Source: Allocoprococcus comes (lineage in GTDB: Bacteria; Bacillota; Clostridia; Lachnospirales; Lachnospiraceae). Taken from it: a stretch of DNA of 64,000 nucleotides. The stretch lies in the NCBI RefSeq assembly GCF_013300725.1, contig NZ_JAAIMM010000018.1, forward strand, positions 1 through 64,000. The letters run 5' to 3'. Shown here piece by piece: positions 33,746-43,143 of the stretch. The notes beneath the pieces are model-generated. The model was not told the DNA's origin. It saw nothing but the letters and a program-made list of their open reading frames with translations, and searched no databases. Within the stretch, counting starts at the first letter, position 1, and each line of letters opens with the position of its first letter. A program made the position numbers and the translations under genes.

Positions 33746-34663
33746 ATGCGAGAACTCAAAAACACAAAAATCATCGCTGTAGATCATGGCTATGGCAATA
33801 TGAAAACAGCAAACACCGTCACACCAACCGGAATCAAAGCCTATGAAACCGAACCAATCTTCACCGGGAATATTCTGGAATATAACGGCATTTACTACCG
33901 GATTGGCGAAGGACACAAAGAATTTATCCCGGATAAAGCTATGGACGAAGAATATTATCTTCTGACGCTAATGGCTATTGCAAGGGAACTGAATGTCTTT
34001 TCCATCCGTGAAGCAGATGTTCATCTGGCTGCCGGACTTCCTCTGACATGGATCAGAAATCAAAGAGAAGCTTTTCGTTCCTATCTGCTCCAGAATCCAG
34101 AAGTCCATTACCGTTTCAACGGCAAAGAATATCATCTCCACTTTGCGGGATGTAGCCTTTACCCACAGGGATATCCGGCTATTGTAAACCACCTTGGAAA
34201 TTTCAAGGGAACTAATCTCCTTGCAGATATCGGAAACGGAACCATGAACATTCTGTATATTAACAATAAGAAAGCTCAGGAGAGCCGATGCTGGACAGAA
34301 AAACTTGGTGTAAACCAGTGCATGATTGCCGCAAAGAACGCTGTTCTGGACAAATTCGGAGTGAAAATTGAAGAATCCACAGTAGAACAGATTCTGCGGT
34401 TTGGAACAGCTGACATTTCAGCACCATATCTGGATTGTATCAGTTCTATTGCCAGACAGTATGTGGCAGAACTTTTTTCCACGCTCCGCAAATATGAATA
34501 TAATCCTGACCTGATGCGCCTGTATGTGGTTGGCGGCGGTGGATGCCTGATCCGTAACTTCGGAACGTATGACAAATCACGAGTCACAATCATTGATGAC
34601 ATCTGCGCCACTGCCAAAGGTTACGAATCTCTGGCTTATATGAGCCTGAAAAGGAGGGGATAA
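33746..34663 (+). CDS. ParM/StbA-type actin-like plasmid segregation ATPase
   Basis: The 305-residue protein has an actin-like ATPase fold: phosphate-1 loop VDHGYGNMKTAN near residue 12, phosphate-2 loop LLADIGNGTMNIL near 160, and adenosine motif VVGGGGCLIRN near 255. Proteins of this kind form filaments that push replicated plasmid copies apart. The gene is followed after 3 bp by a small ParR-like gene. In an integrative element it suggests that the circular form is maintained for a time as a plasmid. ATG 33746 follows GGAGGT by eight bases. Confidence 0.88.
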   Translation: MRELKNTKIIAVDHGYGNMKTANTVTPTGIKAYETEPIFTGNILEYNGIYYRIGEGHKEFIPDKAMDEEYYLLTLMAIARELNVFSIREADVHLAAGLPLTWIRNQREAFRSYLLQNPEVHYRFNGKEYHLHFAGCSLYPQGYPAIVNHLGNFKGTNLLADIGNGTMNILYINNKKAQESRCWTEKLGVNQCMIAAKNAVLDKFGVKIEESTVEQILRFGTADISAPYLDCISSIARQYVAELFSTLRKYEYNPDLMRLYVVGGGGCLIRNFGTYDKSRVTIIDDICATAKGYESLAYMSLKRRG

Positions 34664-34666
34664 ACC

Positions 34667-35050
34667 ATGCAGAACAATATCCGCAACACAAACCTGCGCT
34701 TTAATCTGGACAAAGAACAACAGCGGAGAGCCTGGGAATATTTACAGACGATGGACAGGCAGGATTTTAAATCTTACAGTCAGGTAATCTCTCTTGCACT
34801 GGTAGATTATTTTGACCGCTACTACCGCACACAGGCTGATCCTTATCTGGAAACAAGAGAACGGGAAGAACTTTTTGTGAAACAGATTGTAGATGCAGTG
34901 GAAAACAGTCTGAAACAGGAATTGCCACTTTTTCTTTCCGGACTGACTGTAGGCATGGCGCAAAGGGAGCCCCAAATCAGGGCGTCCTTTCCAACACCTG
35001 AAAATTCACAGCCGGATAATGATGTAGACTGGGATTTTCTTGGAGAATAA
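34667..35050 (+). CDS. ParR-like small DNA-binding partner of ParM
   Basis: The 127-residue protein has an N-terminal segment (NLRFNLDKEQQRRAWEYLQTMD, then FKSYSQVISLALVDYF) that fits a ribbon-helix-helix fold, and a helical C-terminus that ends with an acidic tail (PDNDVDWDFLGE), as in ParR proteins that bind the actin partner. Its position directly after parM supports this. The centromere may be the repeat-rich leader at 33653-33738. Confidence 0.75.
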   Translation: MQNNIRNTNLRFNLDKEQQRRAWEYLQTMDRQDFKSYSQVISLALVDYFDRYYRTQADPYLETREREELFVKQIVDAVENSLKQELPLFLSGLTVGMAQREPQIRASFPTPENSQPDNDVDWDFLGE

Positions 35051-35068
35051 CTGATTGGAGGTGAACAC

Positions 35069-35785
35069 ATGACGGACTTTCTGACAGCAGACACCAACCT
35101 GCCATCTTATATGATGTTTCCCCGTTTCCTTCTGGACATGGAAATAAACGAAACTGCCAAAATGCTTTATATTATCCTGCTCGACCGGGCAAGGCTTTCC
35201 CAGAAAAATGAGGGCTGGTCAGATATCGATGGTCATGTGTTCATTTACTTTACAATTGAAGCACTGGCAGAAGTTCTCCACAAAAGCCAGATGACGATTA
35301 AAACTGCTCTGGCAGTACTGGAAAAACAGGAGCTTATCTTCCGAAAACGGCAGGGACCCGGACAGCCCAATCGAATTTATGTAAAACTCCCAAAAGAAAC
35401 CATCCACTATACAGACAGATTTCTTTCCCTAAGACAGACAGAAAACTGTCCTATTGACAGACAGGATTCTTTCCCTGATACAGACAGAAAACTGTCTGGT
35501 AATAAGAAAGAGATAAAAAAGAACAATTTAGCAATAAGAGGGAGTAAGGAGCCACTCTCACCCTATGGAAAATTTCAAAATGTTTTTCTGTCAGAAAAAG
35601 AGCTTGAAGATATCCGGCAGACAATCCCTGACTGGAAGGATTATATTGAACGCTTATCCGGTTATATGGCTTCTACCGGAAAACAATATCAGAACCATGC
35701 AGCTACCATCATCAGTTGGGCAAGACAGGATCATCCTGCTTCCCGGCAAAGAAATTACGAAAGTGAGGAATACGAAACACTATGA
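35069..35785 (+). CDS. Replication initiator, RepA N-terminal-type
   Basis: The 238-residue protein begins with the RepA_N winged helix (SYMMFPRFLLDMEINETAKMLYIILLDRARLS, then TIEALAEVLHKSQMTIKTALAVLEKQELI). It has a polar middle with Lys-rich segments and a C-terminal helical domain. RepA_N proteins initiate theta replication of Firmicute plasmids. The origin is often inside the rep gene; a repeated sequence encoding CPIDRQDSFPDTDRKLS (the DNA for ACAGACAG/GAAAACTGTC occurs twice around 35430-35500) is a candidate. ATG 35069 follows GGAGG. It overlaps the DnaC-like gene by 4 bp. Confidence 0.85.
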   Translation: MTDFLTADTNLPSYMMFPRFLLDMEINETAKMLYIILLDRARLSQKNEGWSDIDGHVFIYFTIEALAEVLHKSQMTIKTALAVLEKQELIFRKRQGPGQPNRIYVKLPKETIHYTDRFLSLRQTENCPIDRQDSFPDTDRKLSGNKKEIKKNNLAIRGSKEPLSPYGKFQNVFLSEKELEDIRQTIPDWKDYIERLSGYMASTGKQYQNHAATIISWARQDHPASRQRNYESEEYETL

Positions 35786-36639
35786 CAAGATTTACAGGAA
35801 AAGCAACCGCTATAACACCAAACAGAGAGCTTCAGCCTGATGAATATTTTAACGAAACAGACCACCTGATCTACTGTTCCAAATGCAATACGCCAAGACA
35901 ATGCCGGCATGAATTACAGGGAAAGGTGCTTATTCCTTCCATTCGCTGTAAATGCCAGCAGGAAATCTTTGAGCAGGAAGAAACCCAGAGAAAACTTCAT
36001 GAAAAACAAATGGAAATAGAGCATCTTAAAACCAGCGGCTTACAGGACAAAGCACTCTATGACTACACTTTTTCCAAGGATAACGGCATCAATCCGGAAA
36101 TAAAACTGGCACACAATTATGTAAGCAACTGGGAAGAGATGAAAGCTAACGCCTCCGGACTTCTCATCTGGGGTGATGTCGGTACTGGAAAATCTTTTTT
36201 TGCAGGCTGCATTGCCAATGCCCTGCTGGAAAAAGGCGTTCCTGTACTGATGACCAACTTTTCCCAGATTCTGAATACCCTTACCGGAATGCATTTTGAA
36301 GACAGAAACCAGTTCATCAACAGCTTAAACCGCTACAGTCTTCTGATTATTGATGATCTCGGAATTGAGCGGAACTCTGACTTTGCACTGGAACAGGTAT
36401 TCAATGTGATCGACAGTCGTTACCGCAGTAAAAAGCCCCTGATCATAACGACCAATCTCACTTTATCAGAGCTGAATAATGCCGCTGATATCGCACACAA
36501 ACGAATTTATGACCGTATTCTGGAGAGATGTATTCCTGTCCGTATCAATAACCGGAATATCCGTCAGGACAATGCAACAGATAATTTAAAACGGGCGAAA
36601 AAAATCCTGTTGAACAATCATGCTCCGAACCAGAATTGA
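35782..36639 (+). CDS. DnaC/IstB-like AAA+ ATPase (helicase loader)
   Basis: The 285-residue ATPase has an N-terminal Cys cluster (CSKCNTPRQC and CKCQ) that may bind zinc, and an AAA+ core with Walker A GDVGTGKSFFA near residue 133, Walker B LLIIDDLG and sensor ITTNLT. Such proteins load DnaB helicase at the origin, so with the RepA-like initiator it forms a replication unit. The start overlaps the rep gene stop. Confidence 0.9.
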   Translation: MTRFTGKATAITPNRELQPDEYFNETDHLIYCSKCNTPRQCRHELQGKVLIPSIRCKCQQEIFEQEETQRKLHEKQMEIEHLKTSGLQDKALYDYTFSKDNGINPEIKLAHNYVSNWEEMKANASGLLIWGDVGTGKSFFAGCIANALLEKGVPVLMTNFSQILNTLTGMHFEDRNQFINSLNRYSLLIIDDLGIERNSDFALEQVFNVIDSRYRSKKPLIITTNLTLSELNNAADIAHKRIYDRILERCIPVRINNRNIRQDNATDNLKRAKKILLNNHAPNQN

Positions 36640-36671
36640 CTCAAAGAAGTATAACGCAATGATTATTTTTC

Positions 36672-36729
36672 ACTGACAGTAGTACTACTATCTTTCCTTA
36701 TTTTTCACCAAGAACATGCCACTGTCAGT
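36672..36729. repeat. 9-bp inverted repeat after the DnaC-like gene
   Basis: ACTGACAGT (36672-36680) and ACTGTCAGT (36721-36729) are perfect inverted copies 40 bp apart in the gap between the replication genes and DUF3847. This may be a binding site or a weak terminator. Confidence 0.4.
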
Positions 36730-36809
36730 TATCTAAAACCATAGTACCAAACCAAAAGATTTTAAAACCAAAACTGCCCGGATACGGGCATAAAAAGGAG
36801 GTGCCAGGT

Positions 36810-37031
36810 ATGGCAGATAAAAGAATCATGACACCGGAAGAAAAAGCACTTTTACAGGCAAGACACCGCCAGGAAGAAGCTGAAGCAAGAAATCGCAAAA
36901 AAGAACGTGATGCCAGAACACACCGATTAGTCCAGGAAGGAGCCATTCTGGAAAGTATTGTTCCCCATATTAAAGAAATGGATTTAGATTCCCTAAAACG
37001 GGAGCTGATGATCCGGCTACGGGGAATGTAA
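36810..37031 (+). CDS. DUF3847 small mobilisation-region protein
   Basis: The 73-residue protein (ADKRIMTPEEKALLQARHRQ, then RNRKKERDARTHRLVQEGAILESIVP) matches DUF3847, small basic helical proteins encoded next to MobQ relaxases. It may help build the relaxosome, as MobC-like proteins do. ATG 36810 follows GGAGG by eight bases. It lies directly before the oriT. Confidence 0.8.
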   Translation: MADKRIMTPEEKALLQARHRQEEAEARNRKKERDARTHRLVQEGAILESIVPHIKEMDLDSLKRELMIRLRGM

Positions 37032-37051
37032 ACGCACAAGTTCTACTCCCG

Positions 37052-37085
37052 AAGGGCGCACTTACTCACCACCTGATAAATCAGG
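37052..37085 (-). other. Putative oriT (R1162/MobQ type)
   Basis: On the minus strand TAAGTGCGCCCTT (37064-37052) matches the R1162/RSF1010 nick region. An inverted repeat CCTGAT/ATCAGG (37072-37077, 37080-37085) lies just 5' of it on that strand, the same order as in R1162. It is 84 bp upstream of the MobQ relaxase gene. Confidence 0.8.
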
Positions 37086-37168
37086 CAGTGGTATCCCCTT
37101 CGGGGCTCGTGCGCTCTGCCGAGGGCTTTATCCGCTGTTGCAGGCAACATCGAAAGGAGGTGCCAGAT

Positions 37169-38878
37169 ATGGCAATTTATCATATGCAAGCCAAAGTCGT
37201 CAGCCGTGGTTCCGGTCGGTCTGCCGTTGCTGCTTCTGCTTATATGAGCTGTAGCCGCATGTACAATGATTATGACGGCATCCAGCATGACTATACCAGA
37301 AAACAGGGGCTGATCTATCAGGAGGTGATGCTTCCTCCAATGGCTCCATTGGAATGGAATGACCGGGAACAACTTTGGAATGCTGTGGAAGAAACCGAAA
37401 AGACCAAAGACAGCCGACTTGCAAGAGAATTTGTTGTCGCACTCCCCGTTGAGTTGGATAAAGACAGCAATATTTCTCTTCTTCAAGATTTTATTAAAAA
37501 GAATTTTGTAGATATGGGGATGTGTGCTGATTTTGCCATTCACGATACAGATGGTCACAATCCCCATGCACACATTCTTCTTACTGTCCGACCATTAAAT
37601 GAAAATGGAACATGGCAGTATAAAACAGAAAAAGAATATCTCTGTATCAAAGATGGGGAAGAAAAAGGGTTTACTGCTTCTGAATTTAAAACTGCTCAGA
37701 AACAGGGATGGGAAAAGCAATATCGCTATAAAGTTGGAAAAAAGAAAGAATATCTGACTTCCTCTGTTGCACAGGAAAAAGGATATGAACGGATTGATAA
37801 ACACCCCAAGAGCAGCCGATATGGCAGACAGAATCCTATTTCCCAACAATGGAACAGTGATGAACAACTTTGTATCTGGCGGGCAAACTGGGCAGATGCC
37901 GTAAATAAAATGCTTGCACGTAATCAGATAAATGCTACCATTGATCACCGCAGCTTTGCAGATCAGGGAATCACCGAACAGCCAACCATCCATGAAGGCT
38001 ACATTGCCCAGAATATGGAAAAGAAAGGCATGATAGCAGACCGCTGTGAAATCAACCGTCAGATTCGTGCGGATAACAAAATGCTCCGAGAATTAAAAGC
38101 AAAGGTAGCAAAACTGGCTAAAGCTGTAGAAAAGTCTATTCCAATAATAGCTGAAACGTTAGAAGCGATCCGCAATCATATGATTTTTACACAGTATCAT
38201 TTGCTCCACAATGAGATGCAAAAAGAAGTGATCCATGACTGGATGAATCATTTTAATCCAATACTGAATAAATACAACACCATTAAAAAGAAACTCAAAG
38301 CTAAAGTTACAGAGCGGAAAGAACTGAATGTGAAAAAAGAGAAAACCAGTATTTTGAATCCCATCCAGCATATAAAATTGAATCAGCAGCTTACCACTGT
38401 TACCGAAGAAATTGAAGAACTGAAATCAAGGAAAGAGCAGCTAATCTTCCAGGCACAATGCTCTACCGATAAAGATATGACAAATCTATCCAAGAAATAT
38501 GACCAAATGAATAACAATCTTGATATCCTAGATTCTCAGGACATCTCGCTCAAAAAACAGCTTGAAAAAGATGCTGCCGCTTTCCGGGAAGAAAAATTTC
38601 ATCCTGAACCAGAACAATATACCGAGTTACTGGATACCAGAATCCAGATACGTCCTGATTTCCGGGATAAGCTGATCGAGCAGCTCAAAGGTACTTTTGG
38701 TAAGTATTATGACTATCACCGTCGTGATATTGCAGCCGATGAGGTGGATTATCTCAATGTGGAAGACCCTGATGTTTTCTCCCATCGTGCATGGGAACTT
38801 AAATATCAGAGAGAACAGGAAATGCGGCGAAATCAGTCTGCTCGGACTAAGAAAAGGTCACATGATATGGAATTGTAA
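37169..38878 (+). CDS. MobQ-family (MobA/MobL) relaxase
   Basis: The 569-residue protein has the MobA/MobL N-terminal domain: AIYHMQAKVVSRGSGRSAVA at the start with catalytic Tyr in ASAYMS (about residue 26), and the metal-binding histidines in HDTDGHNPHAHILLTVRP near 130. The rest is a long charged coiled coil, as in many MobQ proteins of Clostridia. It would nick the oriT at 37052-37085 for transfer by a helper system. ATG 37169 follows GGAGG by eight bases. Confidence 0.93.
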   Translation: MAIYHMQAKVVSRGSGRSAVAASAYMSCSRMYNDYDGIQHDYTRKQGLIYQEVMLPPMAPLEWNDREQLWNAVEETEKTKDSRLAREFVVALPVELDKDSNISLLQDFIKKNFVDMGMCADFAIHDTDGHNPHAHILLTVRPLNENGTWQYKTEKEYLCIKDGEEKGFTASEFKTAQKQGWEKQYRYKVGKKKEYLTSSVAQEKGYERIDKHPKSSRYGRQNPISQQWNSDEQLCIWRANWADAVNKMLARNQINATIDHRSFADQGITEQPTIHEGYIAQNMEKKGMIADRCEINRQIRADNKMLRELKAKVAKLAKAVEKSIPIIAETLEAIRNHMIFTQYHLLHNEMQKEVIHDWMNHFNPILNKYNTIKKKLKAKVTERKELNVKKEKTSILNPIQHIKLNQQLTTVTEEIEELKSRKEQLIFQAQCSTDKDMTNLSKKYDQMNNNLDILDSQDISLKKQLEKDAAAFREEKFHPEPEQYTELLDTRIQIRPDFRDKLIEQLKGTFGKYYDYHRRDIAADEVDYLNVEDPDVFSHRAWELKYQREQEMRRNQSARTKKRSHDMEL

Positions 38879-38889
38879 TCATCTAAAGT

Positions 38890-38923
38890 ATTGTCCTGGC
38901 ACCATAAATGGTGCCGAGACAAT
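38890..38923. terminator. Strong hairpin after the relaxase gene
   Basis: ATTGTC + GGCACCAT (38890-38905) pairs with ATGGTGCC + GACAAT (38908-38923), with a 2-base internal bulge and a 2-base loop. There is no clear T tract, so it may be a terminator or a DNA site at the edge of the cargo region. Confidence 0.5.
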
Positions 38924-39079
38924 GAATAATATTCACACATTATTATTTTAATATTCCAACTATTTACTTTTATTTGAAATCTAAGTCATAGTCTAGCATT
39001 TTCAATGCCTATACTATCAACATTCTTTTTCTTCGATTAAATAGACACTGTCTGCTAAAACAATCAAGCTACAACGATT

Positions 39080-42000
39080 TTACTGTTCAATCTTTTTCTG
39101 TATGAAATGTTCAATAACATTATTGAACATAATGTCATCAAATTTTTCTCCTGAAAATACGTTATCACAAATTTCTATTAACCAATCGACATCTTTGACC
39201 GGAAGCTTGTTCTTCAATAAACAAAGCATTTCCGTAATGTTGAGCTGAATATCTTGCGTTTGAGCTGCAAGATAACACGCATCTTCTGGTTCCGTCAACA
39301 ACTCCACAGATTTAGAATATATCCATAGTTCTTCTGCAATATATCCTATTGGAAGTTCATCGACATCGGTGACTTTTTTTTCAGGCAAATCATATTTTTC
39401 ACTAAAGCAGTCAAGCATTTGTGCTGTCACATTCACAGGATATGGAGGCACCAGTTTATCAAGCAATGAATGATTTTCTGATTCGATTGCCTTCTTGACG
39501 TCAACGAGCATCCGTCGAGGGAACTGTAAAGCAGTAGAATCTATTTCTTTGGACTCGTTTGCAGATAATATGACTAGGTAATCAAAGGGAGCATCAGCAA
39601 ATGCGATACAGCCCAGAAGCCATTCGGTTAAATTGCTTTCCGATGCCATATCAAAATTACCAACTATGATGGGATAATAGCTCAACATGTCAATGGTGTA
39701 AATCTGATCAGGAAAATGAATCGAATACTTTGATTCTAATTCCGACAATCCGTCTTCTACTATCTTTCTCTCATCCCGACAATGCCCGTCATACCAATTG
39801 CTAATTTGATATTTATTAAAATACTTATTTGGCGAATGTGTCTGGTAGTAGCTACAGCACATTATTAGTCGCTCTATGTTTTGTGTTTCCATAACACAAA
39901 GAGTCAACTGTCTTTCCTGAAAGCTAAAATCAATTGCAATTTCTGCAAAGTAATTCTGCATTGTCACAAGAGCACTTTGAGCTATTGTGAGGTTAACCAT
40001 AGCCAATCTTTGTTTTTGTTCATTCTTAATGAGGAACCCTGCAAACTGATTCATAAAGTTTTGTATGCTTTGAAAGTATTTACTCTTTATTTTTCCTAAC
40101 CTCTCGGGCACTGTAGCTTTTTCTTCAAAAGGACGATCTTCTTTAGGATATCGCTTTTCACCAGTAGTAATTAGGGCAAATTCTTCACGAAGTTGATCTA
40201 CCTCCCCGGCCAAACTCCCTAATGGTTTTCCGCCAAGGAGTTTGTAAATACAGGCACAGCACTTATCTGCAAGCAAACATATATGTTCTCTCACATCAAA
40301 CCAGTAATTTAACCATTCTGTCGCGGTATCAAATTCGTAATTGCTCATAATGGTCTTGTTCCATAGCGACGTAAGATTCTGATGGAACATGATTACAATA
40401 TTTTTAATGGGCATTTCTTTATGTGCATCGTCGGGAACAGGATAAGCCGAGAGCAAATCAACTGTCGGCTTGAGAGCATCCGCGCAATACAAATCAAAAA
40501 TAGGCAAGGCTTTACAAAGGAATTTCAGCCTTGAGACGCTCTGCTCATTTCCCGTTTTAATATTGTGCAATCGAAGGATATATTCAATGTGAATCGCTTT
40601 TTTTTCGGAATCAATAAATACCCTATGTGATCTGGTCCACTGCTTAAGGTACGTAAGAATACTCTTAAGATTTCGTTCCACAAATTCCATATATTTCTCT
40701 CTGTTCCCGCAGTAGGAGAGATACATCAGCGTAGAAACGCACTCCAGCGTCAATTTTTCTGGCTTGCTCCAAAGATCGTCCAGAGAAAATCCGGCCGATA
40801 CATTCCACTCTGGATTGATGTTATAGATCCACTCAGAAATGGAGGTATAGGACGTGATGTCCTTTATTCCGTCAAAACGAAAGGTGCGCATTTTCCTATA
40901 TAAACAATCGCAGAAAATATAGACATACGTTTCCTGCAAACAGCAGGTGGGAATACGCTCCCGTAATCGGCAAAGATATTCTATATTCTTATTATCCGGA
41001 AATGTTTCCCGCATTTTGTCCAGCGTATCCATCGACACACCGAAATCCTCGAATACAGCAAATGGGCACATTTCGGTCGATAGAAGAAAAAGACCGCCGT
41101 GGGCATCTGCATCGTCAAACGCAGCCCGGTTAGAAAGGAAATACTGCATCACACTCCCTGAAAAAAGCCCCTGTATTGCAGAAGTATAGTTTGAAAGGTC
41201 TTTTTCATCCCATAGACTCTCGACCGCATCGCGGAAAAACGTTTCTTTGTTCAGGGTAAACTCCGGCAGATGAGAAAACAGTATCGATAGGTCCGCTTTG
41301 TCCGCCATTTTCATAACTGAAATGGCGGTATTGTCAATTGGCAGGAATTCATGCAGCCTCTTAACAACGTGCTTTGACCGAATGGGATGTAGCCCCTCAA
41401 TATACCCACTCTCTTCATTTACATGCACAAGGAACTCCGATTCCATACCTTTTAAAAGCTCCCCAAAATCCGAGCCAGAGTCTTCTGATTGACTCGCAGA
41501 AAGTTTGATAGCAGAAAGCCTGACTCCGCAAAGATCTGCAAAACATACTTTGCGTAAGATTTCACATTTTGCTTTGCCAGAAGATGATTGTCCTATTTCG
41601 GATATTTGTGAGGCTATTCTTTCTGATAACATCTCACCATGAGTAAGCAAGTAGACATACTCTATAAGTAGTTGCCTTTCTGCAATCTTATTCCATGCTC
41701 TTTGCCAGCTTGTTATGCTTGGGTGAAGTTGCTTAGCCTCTCTGAATAGATTGAATATCTCTATTGCTTCCTTTTCTTCTAAAACCGGCTTAATTACTTT
41801 CAAAGACTGGATATTGCTCAAGTCACCACTATAATTATACCAATCCATCTCTCGCGATGTGATGAGCAACTTATAATGACAATGCAATTCGGATTGTAAG
41901 AGCTGAACAAGATAATTCCATTTGCTGAGATGGTTATCCAGATTGTCAATTAAGATAAGAATCTTTTCACCAAGCTGAATTCTTGCTTTGAAATATTGGA

Positions 42001-43027
42001 CAATATTCCCAATTTCTTTTATCTCATCACACCATAGTAACTGATATGGTATATATTCATTTTGGAGAATATAAGCTGCCCGCAAAGCCAGCGTGGTTTT
42101 TCCTTGCCCACTAGAAGCTTTAATTACAGTAACCATGTTTTCGCAAATAGAATTAATAACATCTTTTTCTAAACTCGGTCGTTTGATTGGAAACCCACTT
42201 ACTATATCTGCTGGTGTTGCTTTTTTCCCTTCGTAAAAACTACACCCTTCATCAATGCTAGGCTTAGAGTAGTCCAGTTTACGAATCCAACTATGAGCTG
42301 GATTTTGAGGACCCTTACTGATATCTATTTTGACAGATTGGATTTTGGAATCTAATTCTGCTTTTGTCACATAGGCCCGCTGCTCCATTTTTTCAAAGCA
42401 AAGAATTTTTATGCTATTTGCAAATAATGAAACATTGTCTGTGTTAATCTCATAAATTCTAATTAAGGTTTTTTCAATTTCAGTAGCAAGTATAGATTTT
42501 TCAATCTTCTCAAATGACAGATGTGAAATAAATTTATCGAAATCATAAACAGACCAATTCCAAGAAGGATTGTTTTTCTTGATATTTGAAATCACGCCAG
42601 CCCAATGGGTGCGTGATTTTTCGTCTAACTTAGATGCAAATATCTTACTTAGATGGCCTTTTGCAACAGGGAAATCGTAAACAAGCTTAAAAAATCTATT
42701 TTGATCCAGCAAATATGCTTCAAGAAAATTTTTGAGTACATCAGTTAAAAAGCTGGCATCCTGTTTGTTGACAGAATATTTCAACTGTATATGAGTAATA
42801 TCATTACTACCATTTTTCTGCATGATACAATCAATATCTTCAATCCCCTCAAGCTGGAAAAAATTGCTTGGATTTGATGACGAAAGAATTAAATAACACG
42901 AATACAAAAATTGATATGAATACCCCCTGAGTGCAATTTGTCCGCCATCCCTAGAAATACTTAATTCCTGAATATTTGCTTTTGGAGCTGTAATCTTTTT
43001 GCTTTTCTTCTTTGTGCTTTTTCCCAT
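39080..43027 (-). CDS. Cap4-like nuclease-STAND ATPase fusion, candidate anti-phage protein
   Basis: The 1315-residue protein has a basic N-terminus. A dsDNA nuclease domain of the Cap4/DUF4297 type follows: GGQIALRGYSYQFLYS near residues 28-43, EGIEDIDCI near 60-68 and IQLKYS near 80, giving the E-D-QxK active site of the PD-(D/E)XK fold. A STAND-type ATPase comes next, with Walker A ASSGQGKTT at about 304-312, Walker B ILILIDNLDN near 357 and sensor LLITSRE near 392. About 850 residues of helical C-terminus form the likely sensor. Nuclease-STAND-sensor is the plan of Avs (AVAST) immunity proteins. It sits as single cargo between the relaxase and TnpV genes. Base composition shifts inside the gene. 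Confidence 0.82.
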   Translation of the reverse strand: MGKSTKKKSKKITAPKANIQELSISRDGGQIALRGYSYQFLYSCYLILSSSNPSNFFQLEGIEDIDCIMQKNGSNDITHIQLKYSVNKQDASFLTDVLKNFLEAYLLDQNRFFKLVYDFPVAKGHLSKIFASKLDEKSRTHWAGVISNIKKNNPSWNWSVYDFDKFISHLSFEKIEKSILATEIEKTLIRIYEINTDNVSLFANSIKILCFEKMEQRAYVTKAELDSKIQSVKIDISKGPQNPAHSWIRKLDYSKPSIDEGCSFYEGKKATPADIVSGFPIKRPSLEKDVINSICENMVTVIKASSGQGKTTLALRAAYILQNEYIPYQLLWCDEIKEIGNIVQYFKARIQLGEKILILIDNLDNHLSKWNYLVQLLQSELHCHYKLLITSREMDWYNYSGDLSNIQSLKVIKPVLEEKEAIEIFNLFREAKQLHPSITSWQRAWNKIAERQLLIEYVYLLTHGEMLSERIASQISEIGQSSSGKAKCEILRKVCFADLCGVRLSAIKLSASQSEDSGSDFGELLKGMESEFLVHVNEESGYIEGLHPIRSKHVVKRLHEFLPIDNTAISVMKMADKADLSILFSHLPEFTLNKETFFRDAVESLWDEKDLSNYTSAIQGLFSGSVMQYFLSNRAAFDDADAHGGLFLLSTEMCPFAVFEDFGVSMDTLDKMRETFPDNKNIEYLCRLRERIPTCCLQETYVYIFCDCLYRKMRTFRFDGIKDITSYTSISEWIYNINPEWNVSAGFSLDDLWSKPEKLTLECVSTLMYLSYCGNREKYMEFVERNLKSILTYLKQWTRSHRVFIDSEKKAIHIEYILRLHNIKTGNEQSVSRLKFLCKALPIFDLYCADALKPTVDLLSAYPVPDDAHKEMPIKNIVIMFHQNLTSLWNKTIMSNYEFDTATEWLNYWFDVREHICLLADKCCACIYKLLGGKPLGSLAGEVDQLREEFALITTGEKRYPKEDRPFEEKATVPERLGKIKSKYFQSIQNFMNQFAGFLIKNEQKQRLAMVNLTIAQSALVTMQNYFAEIAIDFSFQERQLTLCVMETQNIERLIMCCSYYQTHSPNKYFNKYQISNWYDGHCRDERKIVEDGLSELESKYSIHFPDQIYTIDMLSYYPIIVGNFDMASESNLTEWLLGCIAFADAPFDYLVILSANESKEIDSTALQFPRRMLVDVKKAIESENHSLLDKLVPPYPVNVTAQMLDCFSEKYDLPEKKVTDVDELPIGYIAEELWIYSKSVELLTEPEDACYLAAQTQDIQLNITEMLCLLKNKLPVKDVDWLIEICDNVFSGEKFDDIMFNNVIEHFIQKKIEQ

Positions 43028-43065
43028 ATTTTTCCTTTCGTTCTCTTATTACATCTACACGTGCT

Positions 43066-43143
43066 CTAATCTGTACTTATCAAATTTTCCAATTCAGAAT
43101 ATCGAACGATTCTATTTCTATTAGGAAGTTTAATGGCATTCAT
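43066..43143 (-). CDS. Possible 25-aa leader peptide upstream of the nuclease-STAND gene
   Basis: ATG 43143 opens a frame of 25 residues (start MNAIKLPNRNRIVRYSEL), with an AAGGAAATGG stretch upstream, ending 38 bp before the STAND start codon. It could be a leader peptide or the remnant of a lost gene, or it could be chance. No family recognised. Confidence 0.25.
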   Translation of the reverse strand: MNAIKLPNRNRIVRYSELENLISTD

